A stretch of DNA of 64,000 bases, taken from NCBI RefSeq assembly GCF_013032005.1, contig NZ_WQBE01000005.1, positions 1 through 64,000 on the forward strand. The letters run 5' to 3'. The first letter of the stretch is position 1. Each line of letters opens with the position of its first letter. Shown piece after piece: positions 28,203-36,675 of the stretch. The stretch comes from Ruegeria atlantica. Lineage in GTDB: Bacteria; Pseudomonadota; Alphaproteobacteria; Rhodobacterales; Rhodobacteraceae. Both the position numbers and the translations under genes were made by a program. The notes under the pieces are model-generated. The model was not told the origin of the DNA. It did no database searches and worked only from the letters and a program-made list of their open reading frames with translations.

Positions 28203-29348
28203 TCAAAGCCCCGTTCTGTGCGCACGTGCCGTAAAGAAGATGCCTGATGGGCTGTCCGCTTCAATCTCGCGCAGCTTTTCAAAGGTTTGCGTGTCATAAA
28301 CCATGACCTTGTTGGCATCGCGCACGCTGATCCAGACCTCGTGCCCACGCGGGGTGAATTCCATATGCAACACCGCCGGACCGGGTTTGAATTCGTGGAT
28401 GACGTCCTTGGTGACGCTGTCGATCACTTGAATCGTATCGTTCAGCGGATGGGCGAAATTCACCCAGACCTGCCGCCCGTCGGGCCGGGCCATGGCAAAG
28501 ACCGGCTGACCGTGGGTCTGTGTGCGTCCGGTTTCGGTCAAAGTGTCGGCATCGATCCAAAGAACCTCGTGATGGCCCACGGCGGGTAGAACGAATTCGC
28601 GGCCTGTCAGCGCCCAACCTTCCAGGTGGGGCATCTTGTAGACAGGCATTTCTTCCTGCCCGCGCCCGTAATCCGGTAGGACGCGGATCGGTTCCGGGGC
28701 CTCGGCCCAGAGATCCAGCGCGGTCAGCCCATCCTCGCCGAACAGGCCAGTGATATAGGTGCGGCCATTGGCGGTGATCAGCGCGTCATAGGGGTTTTTG
28801 CCCATATCGGGGATCTTGGTGATCTCGGGCGTGCCAGTCGCGAAATCGGCAATCCAGGTTTCGCCAGAGTCCCACATGGTGAAGACGAACCTGCGGCCCG
28901 GCGCGTCGACCAGACCGATTGTTTTGCTACCCGTGGGGATATCTGCGACCAACTCAAGCGTATTGGCGTCGAACACACGGACGCCGCCGGGTTCGTAGTT
29001 CGACACGGCGACTAGCTGTCCGTCGTCTGAAATTGCGCCACCAATTGCGTTACCGGCCTGTACGACGCGGTTCACGATCTGTCGGGTGACGATATCGACT
29101 TTAGTCAGCCCGCCATCGCGCCCGAACACATAAGCAAAGCGTTCGTCGGGCGAATAGACCAGCGAGGCATGGGACAGATCGCCCAGCCCTTCGATCCGCG
29201 CCAGCGCGGCCCGGTCGGATTGATCTACCAACAGGACCGAACCCTTGGCGCGTTCGATCACAAGACCAAGATCACCAGTGGCGGTTGGTTCAGCATGCGC
29301 CGAGGTCATTATCAGGGTGGCGGCAAGGCCAAGAATAAGCTGTTTCAT
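28203..29348 (-). CDS. nirF: NirF, heme d1 biosynthesis protein
   Basis: 381 residues from the ATG at 29348 (AGGAGG 5 nt upstream), overlapping nirC by 4 nt. Sec signal MKQLILGLAATLIMTSAHA with no lipobox, so it is periplasmic. An eight-bladed d1-like propeller (SPDERFAYVFGRDGGLTKVD, AISDDGQLVAVSNYEPGG, DAPGRRFVFTMWDSGETW). The NirF family binds heme d1 precursors and acts late in d1 formation, with its exact reaction not settled. Confidence 0.93.
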   Translation of the reverse strand: MKQLILGLAATLIMTSAHAEPTATGDLGLVIERAKGSVLLVDQSDRAALARIEGLGDLSHASLVYSPDERFAYVFGRDGGLTKVDIVTRQIVNRVVQAGNAIGGAISDDGQLVAVSNYEPGGVRVFDANTLELVADIPTGSKTIGLVDAPGRRFVFTMWDSGETWIADFATGTPEITKIPDMGKNPYDALITANGRTYITGLFGEDGLTALDLWAEAPEPIRVLPDYGRGQEEMPVYKMPHLEGWALTGREFVLPAVGHHEVLWIDADTLTETGRTQTHGQPVFAMARPDGRQVWVNFAHPLNDTIQVIDSVTKDVIHEFKPGPAVLHMEFTPRGHEVWISVRDANKVMVYDTQTFEKLREIEADSPSGIFFTARAHRTGL

Positions 29349-29713
29349 TGTGCCTCCTGTTGCAGCAGGTAACGGGCGATCCATTCGGCCTCTTCCTCGG
29401 TAATAAGGGGGCGCCAGGGGGGCATTGCCGTGTCGGGAATCCCATCGAGAATGACGCCGGTCAACACGTCCGGATCATAGTGTTGCAGCGTTTGGGACCG
29501 AAGATCGGGACCAAGGCCACCCTTCAGCGACAGCCCATGGCACGACCCGCAATCCTGATGGACAAGCCGTCTCAGGGCGTCGGGGTTCAAGGTGTCGGCG
29601 GCAAATGCCGAGGTGGCAATCACAACCGCGCCGGCCAGCAGAACCGAAGTCAACGGTTGGCTGCTCTGCCTGCCAGGCGCAACAGTCCGGTGACCTAGCC
29701 TAGCCATGCGCAT
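29345..29713 (-). CDS. nirC: NirC, periplasmic c-type cytochrome
   Basis: 122 residues (an alternative ATG two codons in). Signal peptide ends at ATSAFA (about 39). It carries one heme c motif CGSCHGLSLKGGLGPDL and a distal Met in TAMPPWRPLITEEE. Mono-heme NirC cytochromes donate electrons to NirS or NirN maturation steps. It overlaps nirE (14 nt) and nirF (4 nt). Confidence 0.9.
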   Translation of the reverse strand: MRMARLGHRTVAPGRQSSQPLTSVLLAGAVVIATSAFAADTLNPDALRRLVHQDCGSCHGLSLKGGLGPDLRSQTLQHYDPDVLTGVILDGIPDTAMPPWRPLITEEEAEWIARYLLQQEAQ

Positions 29714-30461
29714 GTTCCATCAATTCGACCACCGAACGTTCGGCATACAGCGAAACCACCTGTCCGATGATGAACAAAGTGGGTGCCTCAAGTGCAGCGC
29801 TGCGCACGTCGGTGGCCAGCCTGTCCAACCGGGACACGATGCGACGTTCGGACCGTGTGGTGGCTTTGCTGACAGCCAGCACGGGGGTCGATCCGGGCAG
29901 GTTCTCGGTCATCAGCCCCATGGCGATTTGGCCAATGTTGGCTACGCCCATGTAGACCACCAACGTCGAGTCGGGATCGGCCAACCGCTTCCAATCCAGG
30001 TCCAGCACCTTGTCTTCCTGCCGGTGGCCAGTGACATATTGGACCGAGGTTGCCAGCCCGCGATGGGTCAGCGGCACGCCGGTCGAACAGGATGCCCCCT
30101 GCGCGGCCGTGATGCCGGGTGCGTACTCGACCGTGACGCCATGGGCCACAAGATACGCCGCTTCTTCCGAGCCACGGCCAAAGATCATCGGGTCGCCGCC
30201 TTTCAGCCGTGCAACGGTGTGACCGGCGTGGGCCTCTTCCAACAGAATCTCATTGATGCGATCTTGCGGTACGGTATGGCATTTGGGGGCCTTGCCGACC
30301 GGAATCAGCCGCGCCTTTTCGGCATGCAGGGCAAGGATGTCGTCCGAAACCAGCCGGTCATAGACGACCACGTCGGCCTCTTGCAGCATGCGCAAGGCAC
30401 GCAGGGTCATGAGTTCGGGGTCGCCGGGGCCGGCGCCAATCAGAAAAACCTTACCGCTCAT
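29700..30461 (-). CDS. nirE: NirE, uroporphyrinogen-III C-methyltransferase
   Basis: 253 residues from the ATG at 30461, the position matching NirE family length and a normal distance from the Dnr box at 30580-30593. An upstream ATG at 30545 would add 28 residues and start almost at the predicted transcription start. SUMT motifs are LIGAGPGDPELMTLRALR, VVYDRLVS, RLKGGDPMIFGRGSEEA, PGITAAQGAS and PLTHRGLA. It makes precorrin-2 for heme d1 from SAM and uroporphyrinogen III. It is the first gene of nirECFDLGHJN. Confidence 0.92.
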   Translation of the reverse strand: MSGKVFLIGAGPGDPELMTLRALRMLQEADVVVYDRLVSDDILALHAEKARLIPVGKAPKCHTVPQDRINEILLEEAHAGHTVARLKGGDPMIFGRGSEEAAYLVAHGVTVEYAPGITAAQGASCSTGVPLTHRGLATSVQYVTGHRQEDKVLDLDWKRLADPDSTLVVYMGVANIGQIAMGLMTENLPGSTPVLAVSKATTRSERRIVSRLDRLATDVRSAALEAPTLFIIGQVVSLYAERSVVELMEHAHG

Positions 30462-30579
30462 GTGCAAACTCGCTTGGTCTGAATGTCTTCCGAGCCCGGG
30501 TTTGCCTGCGAAAAGGGACGTTGCTGGGCGAACCGGGCGTGTCATGAGAACAGGTTGGCGGATTCTGCTCGCGGCTTCC

Positions 30580-30593
30580 TTGACTAAAGTTAA
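30580..30593 (-). promoter_or_regulatory. Dnr/NnrR-type box of the nirE operon
   Basis: Minus strand TTAAC-TTTA-GTCAA within a 20-bp near-perfect dyad (30578-30597, arms TCCTT and AAGGA). It abuts and slightly overlaps the hairpin that ends the cupredoxin transcript. A class II position would put the start of transcription near 30545 and give a leader of about 85 nt. Confidence 0.75.
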
Positions 30594-30622
30594 GGAGCGC
30601 GGGATTTGCGCCCGCGCTCCTT
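30592..30622 (-). terminator. 12-bp hairpin after the cupredoxin gene
   Basis: Perfect stem AAGGAGCGCGGG/CCCGCGCTCCTT around a 7-nt loop, 27 nt past the cupredoxin stop. On the minus strand it is followed by only a short T stretch (TTAACTTT); on the plus strand a TTTTTT lies further on. It shares two bases with the adjoining Dnr box. Confidence 0.6.
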
Positions 30623-30649
30623 TGGCTTGCCTGTATTTTTTGCCTCGGC

Positions 30650-31051
30650 TCAGGGTTCTACGGTGATCATTCCGATCATGTTCTGCGTTTCCCAATGCGG
30701 CCCGCACAGGTATTCCTGCGGGCCTGGAGCAAGGAATGTCAGATCAACGGATTCCTCGGGGAACAAACGGTCGCTTTCGGGTTCGCTGCCGTCTTTCAGC
30801 AGCACACTGTGACTGGTGCGTTTGTCCACGTTCATCCAGCGCACTGTCGTTCCTGCTTTCACGGTCAACTGACCGGGGCAGAAATTGTATTTGTACATCA
30901 GCACCACTTCGGCGTCTTCGACGGCTGACGAAGGTTGCCCGAACAAGTCGACATAGCGTTGCTCAGCCTCGGCGCAAATCTCGGCGGTTTCATCCGCCAA
31001 GACGGGTGGGGCGAGAAGTAGAAGCGCAGGAAGAAGGCAGTGGGGTTTCAT
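30650..31051 (-). CDS. cupredoxin-like blue copper protein
   Basis: 133 residues. Signal peptide MKPHCLLPALLLLAPPVLA. The cupredoxin domain has apparent type 1 copper ligands His in TSHSVLLK, then Cys, His and Met in EYLCGPHWETQNMIGM (C-x2-H-x5-M, near the pseudoazurin pattern). It lies in the nir cluster between the NirT-EB_dh fusion gene and nirE, flanked by hairpins on both sides. It may be an electron carrier for NirS or a copper-delivery protein. Ribosome site GGAGAGATGGATC before the ATG. Confidence 0.75.
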   Translation of the reverse strand: MKPHCLLPALLLLAPPVLADETAEICAEAEQRYVDLFGQPSSAVEDAEVVLMYKYNFCPGQLTVKAGTTVRWMNVDKRTSHSVLLKDGSEPESDRLFPEESVDLTFLAPGPQEYLCGPHWETQNMIGMITVEP

Positions 31052-31069
31052 GATCCATCTCTCCTTACC

Positions 31070-31101
31070 AAAAAAGGGCGGGGGCCGGGTTTTCCGGCCC
31101 C
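31070..31101 (-). terminator. intrinsic terminator after the NirT-EB_dh gene
   Basis: On the minus strand a GC-rich stem GGGGCCGG/CCGGCCCC with a 5-nt loop is followed by CGCCC and TTTTTT, 7 nt past the stop of the fusion cytochrome. It should partly end the nirS-nirT transcript before the cupredoxin gene. Confidence 0.75.
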
Positions 31102-31107
31102 TATCCG

Positions 31108-32892
31108 TTATTGTTTGACCACGTTGATGTTGGCGCTGTCGTCGTCCAGCGCCAGGCTGGTGTTCAGCGTAACGTGGTGGAACCGCGCGGCGGCAAAGTC
31201 ATCATGAATGGCAAAGCCCACCGTATAGGTCTGACCCGGTTCCAGCGGCACGTCGCCGGGCGCACCCGAGTTCAGTGGCCGCGAGAAGACGACGGTCCAC
31301 ACGCCACCGGACAGATTGGCCGAGGCGGCAATTTCCCCGTCATTGACCACGCGCTGTTCCAACAGATAACCGTTGGAGGCGCTGCCATCAGCATAGACAC
31401 GCATCAGGTCCAGATAAGTGCCATCGTCCAGGTATTGCTGGATCTGCGCTTCGGCCTCCAGCTTGTCCCAGCCACCCAATGCTTTGCCGCGGCGACCTTT
31501 GACTTCGACCTCGGTCCGGCTTTCGCTGATGTATTTGGTCACTGTGTCCTGAGTGCTCAGGCGGCTTGCGATATCCCCATTGGCCGCAATCGCGTCAGCG
31601 CCCGGATCAAATGGCATATAGCTGTTGTCTGCGTGGCACGAGGCCCAGCAGCCTACCTGATCGCCCAACTCGATCCCGGTACCGGTGATCATCATTGCGA
31701 CCTTGATCTGGTTGTCGGGGTCCATCTTGCCGCCATCGACGAAGGGGGCAGGGTTATGGCCTGCATCCGGCCATTGCATGCGAATATAAAGGTTCTCGTC
31801 ATCATGCGCGGCCTGCACGGTCGCATCGATCACACCACGTTTGCCGGGGATCGGGGTTGGTTCCAGATCACCGCCCGCAACGATCTTGTTGCCGATCGTA
31901 TCCAGTTCTTTGGCGTGACAGGTCGAGCATTGATCGCCGCCCTTGGTCAGGGGACGGGCCCCGCCGTGGAACTTGCCGTTCTGCACCCACTCAAAAGAGG
32001 CTTGCCCGGGGTAGAACAGTTTCAGATCGGCGCTTGCAACGGCATTCCAGTCAACGCTGCTGCCAACATCACTGCCGCCGCCTGCCGGTGCTGCGGCTTC
32101 TTCGCCGTTTGCCTTGGCGCGTTCTTCGGCGACGGCTGCGTCTACGGCGGCCGCGATCTGTGCCTGAACGGCCTCTTGCTGGGCGGTTTTGGCTGCTTTT
32201 TCAGCCTCGGCTTCGGCAGCTTCCTTGGCTTCGATCTTCGCAAGGCTGGTTAGGTATTCCTGCGGGATTTCACGAATGAAGGCCGGGTTGGGTGCCTCAA
32301 GCTTTTCCAGATAGTCCTCATCGGCCCGATCACGGGCGTCCGAGTGGGCGATCCCCTTGTGGCAATCGATACAGGTCTGGCCGATCTCCATCGCATTCAG
32401 GTGCTGCTGACGTGCGCGCGGTTTCTGGAACTCGGGCATCATCGATTCAAAATCGTGGCAGTTGCGGCATTCACGTGAGTCCGTGGATTTCATCCGCTCC
32501 CATTCATTCATCGCCAGATGTACGCGCTTGGCTTCAAACTTTTCTCGGGTGTTGATGGTGCCGACCAGCTTGCCATACAGCTCTTTGGACGCCTTGATCT
32601 TGCGGATCATCTTGTGGGTCCAGTCCTTGGGAACGTGGCAGTCGGAACAGACCGCGCCCACGCCAGACCGGTTCACGTCATGGATCGTGCCGGTGTATTC
32701 CTCATAGACGAAATCACGCATCTCGTGGCACGAGACACAGAATTCCTTTGTGTTGGTGGCTTCCATGGCGGTGTTGAACCCGCCCCAAAAGACGATGCCC
32801 GCGACAAAGGCCACGGCTATTCCGGCCACGGGCATTCCCCACAGGAAATACCGGCGCCAAATTGGTTTCTTTTTTTCCGGTTCGGAAGTCAT
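31108..32892 (-). CDS. NapC/NirT-type tetraheme cytochrome fused to EB_dh-like diheme domain
   Basis: 594 residues from the ATG at 32892 (GGAG 8 nt upstream). One N-terminal membrane helix (about 15-38) is followed by a NapC/NirT domain with four heme c motifs: CVSCH, CSDCH, CRNCH and CIDCH. An Ala/Glu-rich coiled-coil linker (about 215-270, EAKEAAEAEAEKAAKTAQQ) and a Gly-rich hinge lead to a C-terminal domain resembling the heme-binding subunit of ethylbenzene dehydrogenase/DMSO reductase type enzymes, with CSTCH and a CX3CH motif CWASCH. Six hemes c are predicted. It lies directly after nirS, so it is expected to pass quinol electrons to cd1 nitrite reductase (inference). Confidence 0.85.
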   Translation of the reverse strand: MTSEPEKKKPIWRRYFLWGMPVAGIAVAFVAGIVFWGGFNTAMEATNTKEFCVSCHEMRDFVYEEYTGTIHDVNRSGVGAVCSDCHVPKDWTHKMIRKIKASKELYGKLVGTINTREKFEAKRVHLAMNEWERMKSTDSRECRNCHDFESMMPEFQKPRARQQHLNAMEIGQTCIDCHKGIAHSDARDRADEDYLEKLEAPNPAFIREIPQEYLTSLAKIEAKEAAEAEAEKAAKTAQQEAVQAQIAAAVDAAVAEERAKANGEEAAAPAGGGSDVGSSVDWNAVASADLKLFYPGQASFEWVQNGKFHGGARPLTKGGDQCSTCHAKELDTIGNKIVAGGDLEPTPIPGKRGVIDATVQAAHDDENLYIRMQWPDAGHNPAPFVDGGKMDPDNQIKVAMMITGTGIELGDQVGCWASCHADNSYMPFDPGADAIAANGDIASRLSTQDTVTKYISESRTEVEVKGRRGKALGGWDKLEAEAQIQQYLDDGTYLDLMRVYADGSASNGYLLEQRVVNDGEIAASANLSGGVWTVVFSRPLNSGAPGDVPLEPGQTYTVGFAIHDDFAAARFHHVTLNTSLALDDDSANINVVKQ

Positions 32893-32965
32893 ATCCGGGC
32901 TCCGTTTGGCTTTCTTATCTGGCCTTGGGTGGCAGGCCGGTGGATTTGGCTGTTTGGTCAAACGA

Positions 32966-32996
32966 GGAAAGGGCGGGCGAGGGGCCCGCCCTTTCC
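32966..32996 (-). terminator. 13-bp hairpin between nirS and the fusion cytochrome
   Basis: Perfect 13-bp stem GGAAAGGGCGGGC/GCCCGCCCTTTCC with a 5-nt loop, 20 nt after the nirS stop, followed on the minus strand by CTCGTTTG. It likely protects nirS mRNA and attenuates read-through, so nirS is made in excess. Confidence 0.7.
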
Positions 32997-33015
32997 GGTT
33001 TTGGTTGCGAACTCG

Positions 33016-34692
33016 TCAGGTGACGTGGTTCGAACGGTTGTAGACATTGAACTTGCCGGTCGGAGCATAAAGCCCTTCGATGCGGCCGATTTCTTCCAGC
33101 GTCTTGGCGTCGAAGATCACGATCTGACCGTTAGGTTCTTTCGAGTCCGACAGGTTCCACTTGGAAACCCAGACCTCGGTACCATCCGCGTTGAATTCGA
33201 AGTGAACAGCGGCGCTGCCTTCGTCTTCGGTGATCTGGATGGTTTTCACGATCTCGCCGGTCTCTTTCGAGATGACCTGCACCGATTGCTGAACTTCAGG
33301 TTCCGGGTGTTTGGTCTGGTCAGCCCAGATGTAGTCCGAATTCGGGTGCGTACGGACAAACAGGCCGGGGCCGTCGGTTTCCACTTCGTAGCAGATCTTC
33401 CAGGCATCATCCGGGCGGTTTTCGGGATCGTTACCCCAGACGGTCACGGTACCCACGCCAAGGTGTGTCGTACCAGCAACCGGGCCGCAATTGGGGTCGA
33501 CCCAGTTGGCACCCGGGCCGGGGTGCGGCAACGCGGCTGTGTCGATCATCGCTTCCAGCTTGTGGGTTTCGGTATCGACAACCACCATCTTGTTCGACGC
33601 GTTCGCGGCGATCTGGAAGTATCGGCCTGTCGGATCAAAGAACCCGTCATGCAAGAACTTGGCGCTGTCGATCTTGTCGATCCGCAGGTTGTCCAGATCG
33701 GTATAATCGACCTGCCACAACTGCCCCAATTCCTTCACGGCAACGATCCAGGTGGGTTCGTTCGGAGTTGTGTAAATTGCGGCCACACGGGCCTCTTCCA
33801 CGTAATCCCCGTCCACGTTCACACCGCGGGTTGATACGACCTTGACCGGTTCCATGGTCTGGGCGTCGACGATTGCGAAATGCGGCGGCCAATAGCCCCC
33901 ACCGATGACGTATTTGCCGTCACCAGAAACGGCAACGTCGCGGGCGTCATAGGCAATCTTGACCTCGGAAACCAACATCTTGTCTGGCGTCTGCCAGAGG
34001 TCGATCTTAGTCATCTTGCCGTCACGGCCCATGGTGTACCAGAAACGCCCGGGCTGTTCTGGCTCTTCCAGTGCGTGGTGTTCAGATGCTTTCAGAACGT
34101 GAACGGCATAGCCGGTCGGGATGTGTGTCAGAACCTCTTTCGTGTCGCCGTCGATCACGGCCACCTTGCCCACATCGCGTTCGATGACAACAAAGAAGTT
34201 TTCCCAATTACGGCCATGCAGCGGCTCGGTTGGATAATCGGCTTCTTCGACATAGACCTTACGGGTCGCCATCATCTGTTCAAGTGACATTTCAGGCGGC
34301 TTTGGCGGCTCCATCATGATGTAGGTCGCCATGTCCTTTATTTCCTGCTCGGTCATGATGTCCGAGAAGTTGTTCATCCCGCCTTCAGTACCCCAGGCGA
34401 TGATCTTTTCAAGCCGTTCCTGACCTAGTTTTAGGGTGCCGGATTCGGTTACGGTGCCATCGTCGTTTTTGGTTTTGACCATCGGTTCAAGACTTTTACC
34501 GGTGGCACCTTTACGTAGAACGCCGTGACAGCCTGCGCATTGCTCGAAATAAAGTTGTTTGGAGGATTCAAAGGCTTCCTCGCTAAGGGTTGGCTCTTCG
34601 GCGAAGGTTGGCGCAGCGACGCTGCCCAGCAGCATCGCCAAACCGACCCCAAAGGCGCGGCCAGTTTTGTTGTAGCTGATTCCAAGTGACAT
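33016..34692 (-). CDS. nirS: cytochrome cd1 nitrite reductase
   Basis: 558 residues from the ATG at 34692 (GGAG 7 nt upstream). Signal peptide ends near VAAPTFA. The heme c domain has CAGCHGVLRKGATGK and a Met ligand region, and the heme d1 propeller has VAVIDGDTKEVLTHIP then GYAVH (proximal His), with HPGPGANWVDPNCGP near the active-site histidine pair. It reduces nitrite to NO in the periplasm. A perfect Dnr box lies about 70 nt upstream. Confidence 0.98.
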   Translation of the reverse strand: MSLGISYNKTGRAFGVGLAMLLGSVAAPTFAEEPTLSEEAFESSKQLYFEQCAGCHGVLRKGATGKSLEPMVKTKNDDGTVTESGTLKLGQERLEKIIAWGTEGGMNNFSDIMTEQEIKDMATYIMMEPPKPPEMSLEQMMATRKVYVEEADYPTEPLHGRNWENFFVVIERDVGKVAVIDGDTKEVLTHIPTGYAVHVLKASEHHALEEPEQPGRFWYTMGRDGKMTKIDLWQTPDKMLVSEVKIAYDARDVAVSGDGKYVIGGGYWPPHFAIVDAQTMEPVKVVSTRGVNVDGDYVEEARVAAIYTTPNEPTWIVAVKELGQLWQVDYTDLDNLRIDKIDSAKFLHDGFFDPTGRYFQIAANASNKMVVVDTETHKLEAMIDTAALPHPGPGANWVDPNCGPVAGTTHLGVGTVTVWGNDPENRPDDAWKICYEVETDGPGLFVRTHPNSDYIWADQTKHPEPEVQQSVQVISKETGEIVKTIQITEDEGSAAVHFEFNADGTEVWVSKWNLSDSKEPNGQIVIFDAKTLEEIGRIEGLYAPTGKFNVYNRSNHVT

Positions 34693-34754
34693 GATCACTC
34701 TCCATTTGCGTGGTGAGGCAGGTCCAAGGGTGAGACATCGCGCCCGACGGCTCC

Positions 34755-34768
34755 TTGACGAAAGTCAA
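34755..34768 (-). promoter_or_regulatory. perfect Dnr/NnrR box of nirS
   Basis: TTGAC-N4-GTCAA (minus strand spacer TTTC) centred 69-70 nt before the nirS ATG. Read toward its gene it is identical to the norC box except for one base, including the spacer. Confidence 0.85.
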
Positions 34769-34859
34769 CGCCAGGGGCCCATTTCAAGGGTTCAGCAGGA
34801 AAAAATGGCGAAAAAACCGTCATAAAATCTGTGTTTTAGAGGCATGTTTTTCGTGAGGA

Positions 34860-34873
34860 TTGATTTTTGTTAA
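34860..34873 (+). promoter_or_regulatory. FNR/Dnr-type box of nnrS
   Basis: TTGAT-TTTT-GTTAA centred about 62 nt before the nnrS ATG at 34929. It is closer to the FNR half-site TTGAT than the other boxes in the window, so FnrL as well as Dnr could act here. Confidence 0.6.
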
Positions 34874-34928
34874 GTCCGTTGCGCGGGTTGGCTGCTAGGG
34901 CTGAAAAAAACGGTTGAGGAGAGCAGCC

Positions 34929-36110
34929 ATGCCCACAATCATCGCCCGCATTCTTGGTGAAGGATTTCGTGTTTTCTTTCTGTCTGCCGGTCTCTACGGC
35001 CTGTTTGTCGGCGTGGTCTGGGGGCTGTGGCTGACAGTGCCTTACATGGCGCCGGATTACGGTATGACGCCGCCGATGTGGCACGCGCATGAGATGATTT
35101 TCGGCTATGCGACGGCCGCGCTGGGCGGGTTCTTTCTGACCGCAGTACCGAACTGGACCGGCGCCCCCGAGGCGCGGGCGCACTTTATCACTCTGGCTGC
35201 CGGGCTGTGGTTGGCCGGTCGGATGGCCATGTGGTTTTCAGGTGTATTGCCGCCAGTTCTGGTTGCGGTGGTCGACCTGGCCTTTGTGCCGGTTCTGGGG
35301 GCCAAAATAGCTACGCAGCTGATCCGCCGTCCCAAGCCGCAGAACATGATTTTCCTGCTGTTGCTGAGCTTGATCTGGGTCGCGGACATGATGACACATC
35401 TGCAATGGATTGGGGTCACTGAAGGCACTCTGCAAACTGGGCTGCGCGCGGGATTGTTGGCGTTGTGTGCGATGATCGCCATTTTGGGTGGTCGGATTAC
35501 TCCGGCCTTTACCCGCAATGCCATGAAACGCGCTGGGGTCCCAGAGGCGGACTGGCCGGTTTCGGTCGCCTTGTTCGACAAGGCAGGCATGGTTCTGGCC
35601 CTGATCTTGCCGCTGGGTGTTCTGGTGCTCGGTGCAGGGCCGTTGGCCGGGGTTTTGGCGCTTGCCCTTGGGGTGGTTCAGATACTGCGCATGGCCAATT
35701 GGCGCAGCCGCTGGGCCGCCCGGCAGCCAATTCTGCTGGCGCTGCATTTGGGTCTAGGCATGTTGGCGATGGGGTTGATCTTGTGGGGGCTGGCAGTGCT
35801 GGGTCTGGGCAATGAAATCGCCGCCCTGCACGTATTGGGCATAGGGTGTGTGGGCGGTATGACCCTGGCAGTCATGAGCCGCGCCGCGCTGGGTCACAGC
35901 GGCCGTGCACTAATCGCGCCCGCCCCGATGGTCGTAGCCTATGGTCTGATGGCGGTTGCTGCCCTGTCACGCTGGATCGGGGCCGAGCTGAACGCAGGCT
36001 ATATGGTGGCGATGCTGTTGTCGGACGGCCTGTGGGTCTGTGCCTTTGCGCTTTACCTGATCGCCATGTGGCCTGCGCTGACGGGTCCTCGTACGGGCCG
36101 GGAGGGATGA
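34929..36110 (+). CDS. nnrS: NnrS family heme-copper membrane protein
   Basis: 393 residues from the ATG at 34929 (GGAG 7 nt upstream); the frame opens at 34914. About twelve hydrophobic helices, with conserved histidines in PMWHAHEMIFGYA and NMIFLLLLSLIWVADMMTHLQW, and GGRITPAFTRNAM and MTLAVMSRAALGHSGR. NnrS proteins bind heme and copper and relieve NO stress in denitrifiers. Divergent from nirS with its own box. Confidence 0.92.
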   Translation: MPTIIARILGEGFRVFFLSAGLYGLFVGVVWGLWLTVPYMAPDYGMTPPMWHAHEMIFGYATAALGGFFLTAVPNWTGAPEARAHFITLAAGLWLAGRMAMWFSGVLPPVLVAVVDLAFVPVLGAKIATQLIRRPKPQNMIFLLLLSLIWVADMMTHLQWIGVTEGTLQTGLRAGLLALCAMIAILGGRITPAFTRNAMKRAGVPEADWPVSVALFDKAGMVLALILPLGVLVLGAGPLAGVLALALGVVQILRMANWRSRWAARQPILLALHLGLGMLAMGLILWGLAVLGLGNEIAALHVLGIGCVGGMTLAVMSRAALGHSGRALIAPAPMVVAYGLMAVAALSRWIGAELNAGYMVAMLLSDGLWVCAFALYLIAMWPALTGPRTGREG

Positions 36111-36132
36111 TTTTCATTTACTTCCGCCAGCC

Positions 36133-36146
36133 TTGACTTTCGTTAA
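36133..36146 (+). promoter_or_regulatory. Dnr/NnrR box of norCBQDEF
   Basis: TTGAC-TTTC-GTTAA, centred about 70 nt before the norC ATG, inside a 20-bp dyad with outer arms GCC/GGC (36130-36149). Confidence 0.82.
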
Positions 36147-36209
36147 GGCCCTCCTACGGCCCAGCCGCCATTCTGGCTAGACAAGCTAAACTGCGCAAAG
36201 GAGAGCGCA

Positions 36210-36659
36210 ATGCGAGAAGTCATGACCAAGAGCATGGCTCGCAACATATTCTATGGCGGGTCCCTGTTCTTTATCCTAATATTTCTGGCCCTGTCGGCCC
36301 ATTCCCACTGGTACATCGTGAATTCCGAGAATTCGGCAAAACTCGATGAAAGTGTGGTTCGGGGCAAGCACGTCTGGGAAAAACACGCGTGCATCAACTG
36401 TCACACGATCTTGGGTGAAGGGGCCTATTTCGCCCCCGAAGTCGGCAACGTGATGACACGTTGGGGTGTGCTGGACGACCCGGAATCAGCCTTTGAGTCC
36501 CTCAAGGGCTGGATGGAGGCACAACCGACCGGCATTCCCGGTCGTCGGCAGATGCCCAATTTCAACCTCAGCGACGAAGAAATTCGCGACCTGACCAACT
36601 TCCTGATCTGGACGGACAATATCGACGCTCAGGACTGGCCGCCCAACGAGGCTGGCTGA
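36210..36659 (+). CDS. norC: nitric oxide reductase subunit C
   Basis: 149 residues with GGAG 6 nt before the ATG. One N-terminal membrane helix (about 14-32) anchors a periplasmic cytochrome c with CINCHTILGEGAYFAPEVGNV and a distal Met in RRQMPNF. It feeds electrons to NorB for 2 NO to N2O. First gene of norCBQDEF. Confidence 0.97.
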   Translation: MREVMTKSMARNIFYGGSLFFILIFLALSAHSHWYIVNSENSAKLDESVVRGKHVWEKHACINCHTILGEGAYFAPEVGNVMTRWGVLDDPESAFESLKGWMEAQPTGIPGRRQMPNFNLSDEEIRDLTNFLIWTDNIDAQDWPPNEAG

Positions 36660-36675
36660 GAAAGGGAACGGAGCA

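Noticed and set aside
31111..33834. Plus-strand open frames opposite the fusion cytochrome and nirS
   Set aside because: Antisense to genes with clear heme motifs and signal peptides; no independent evidence.
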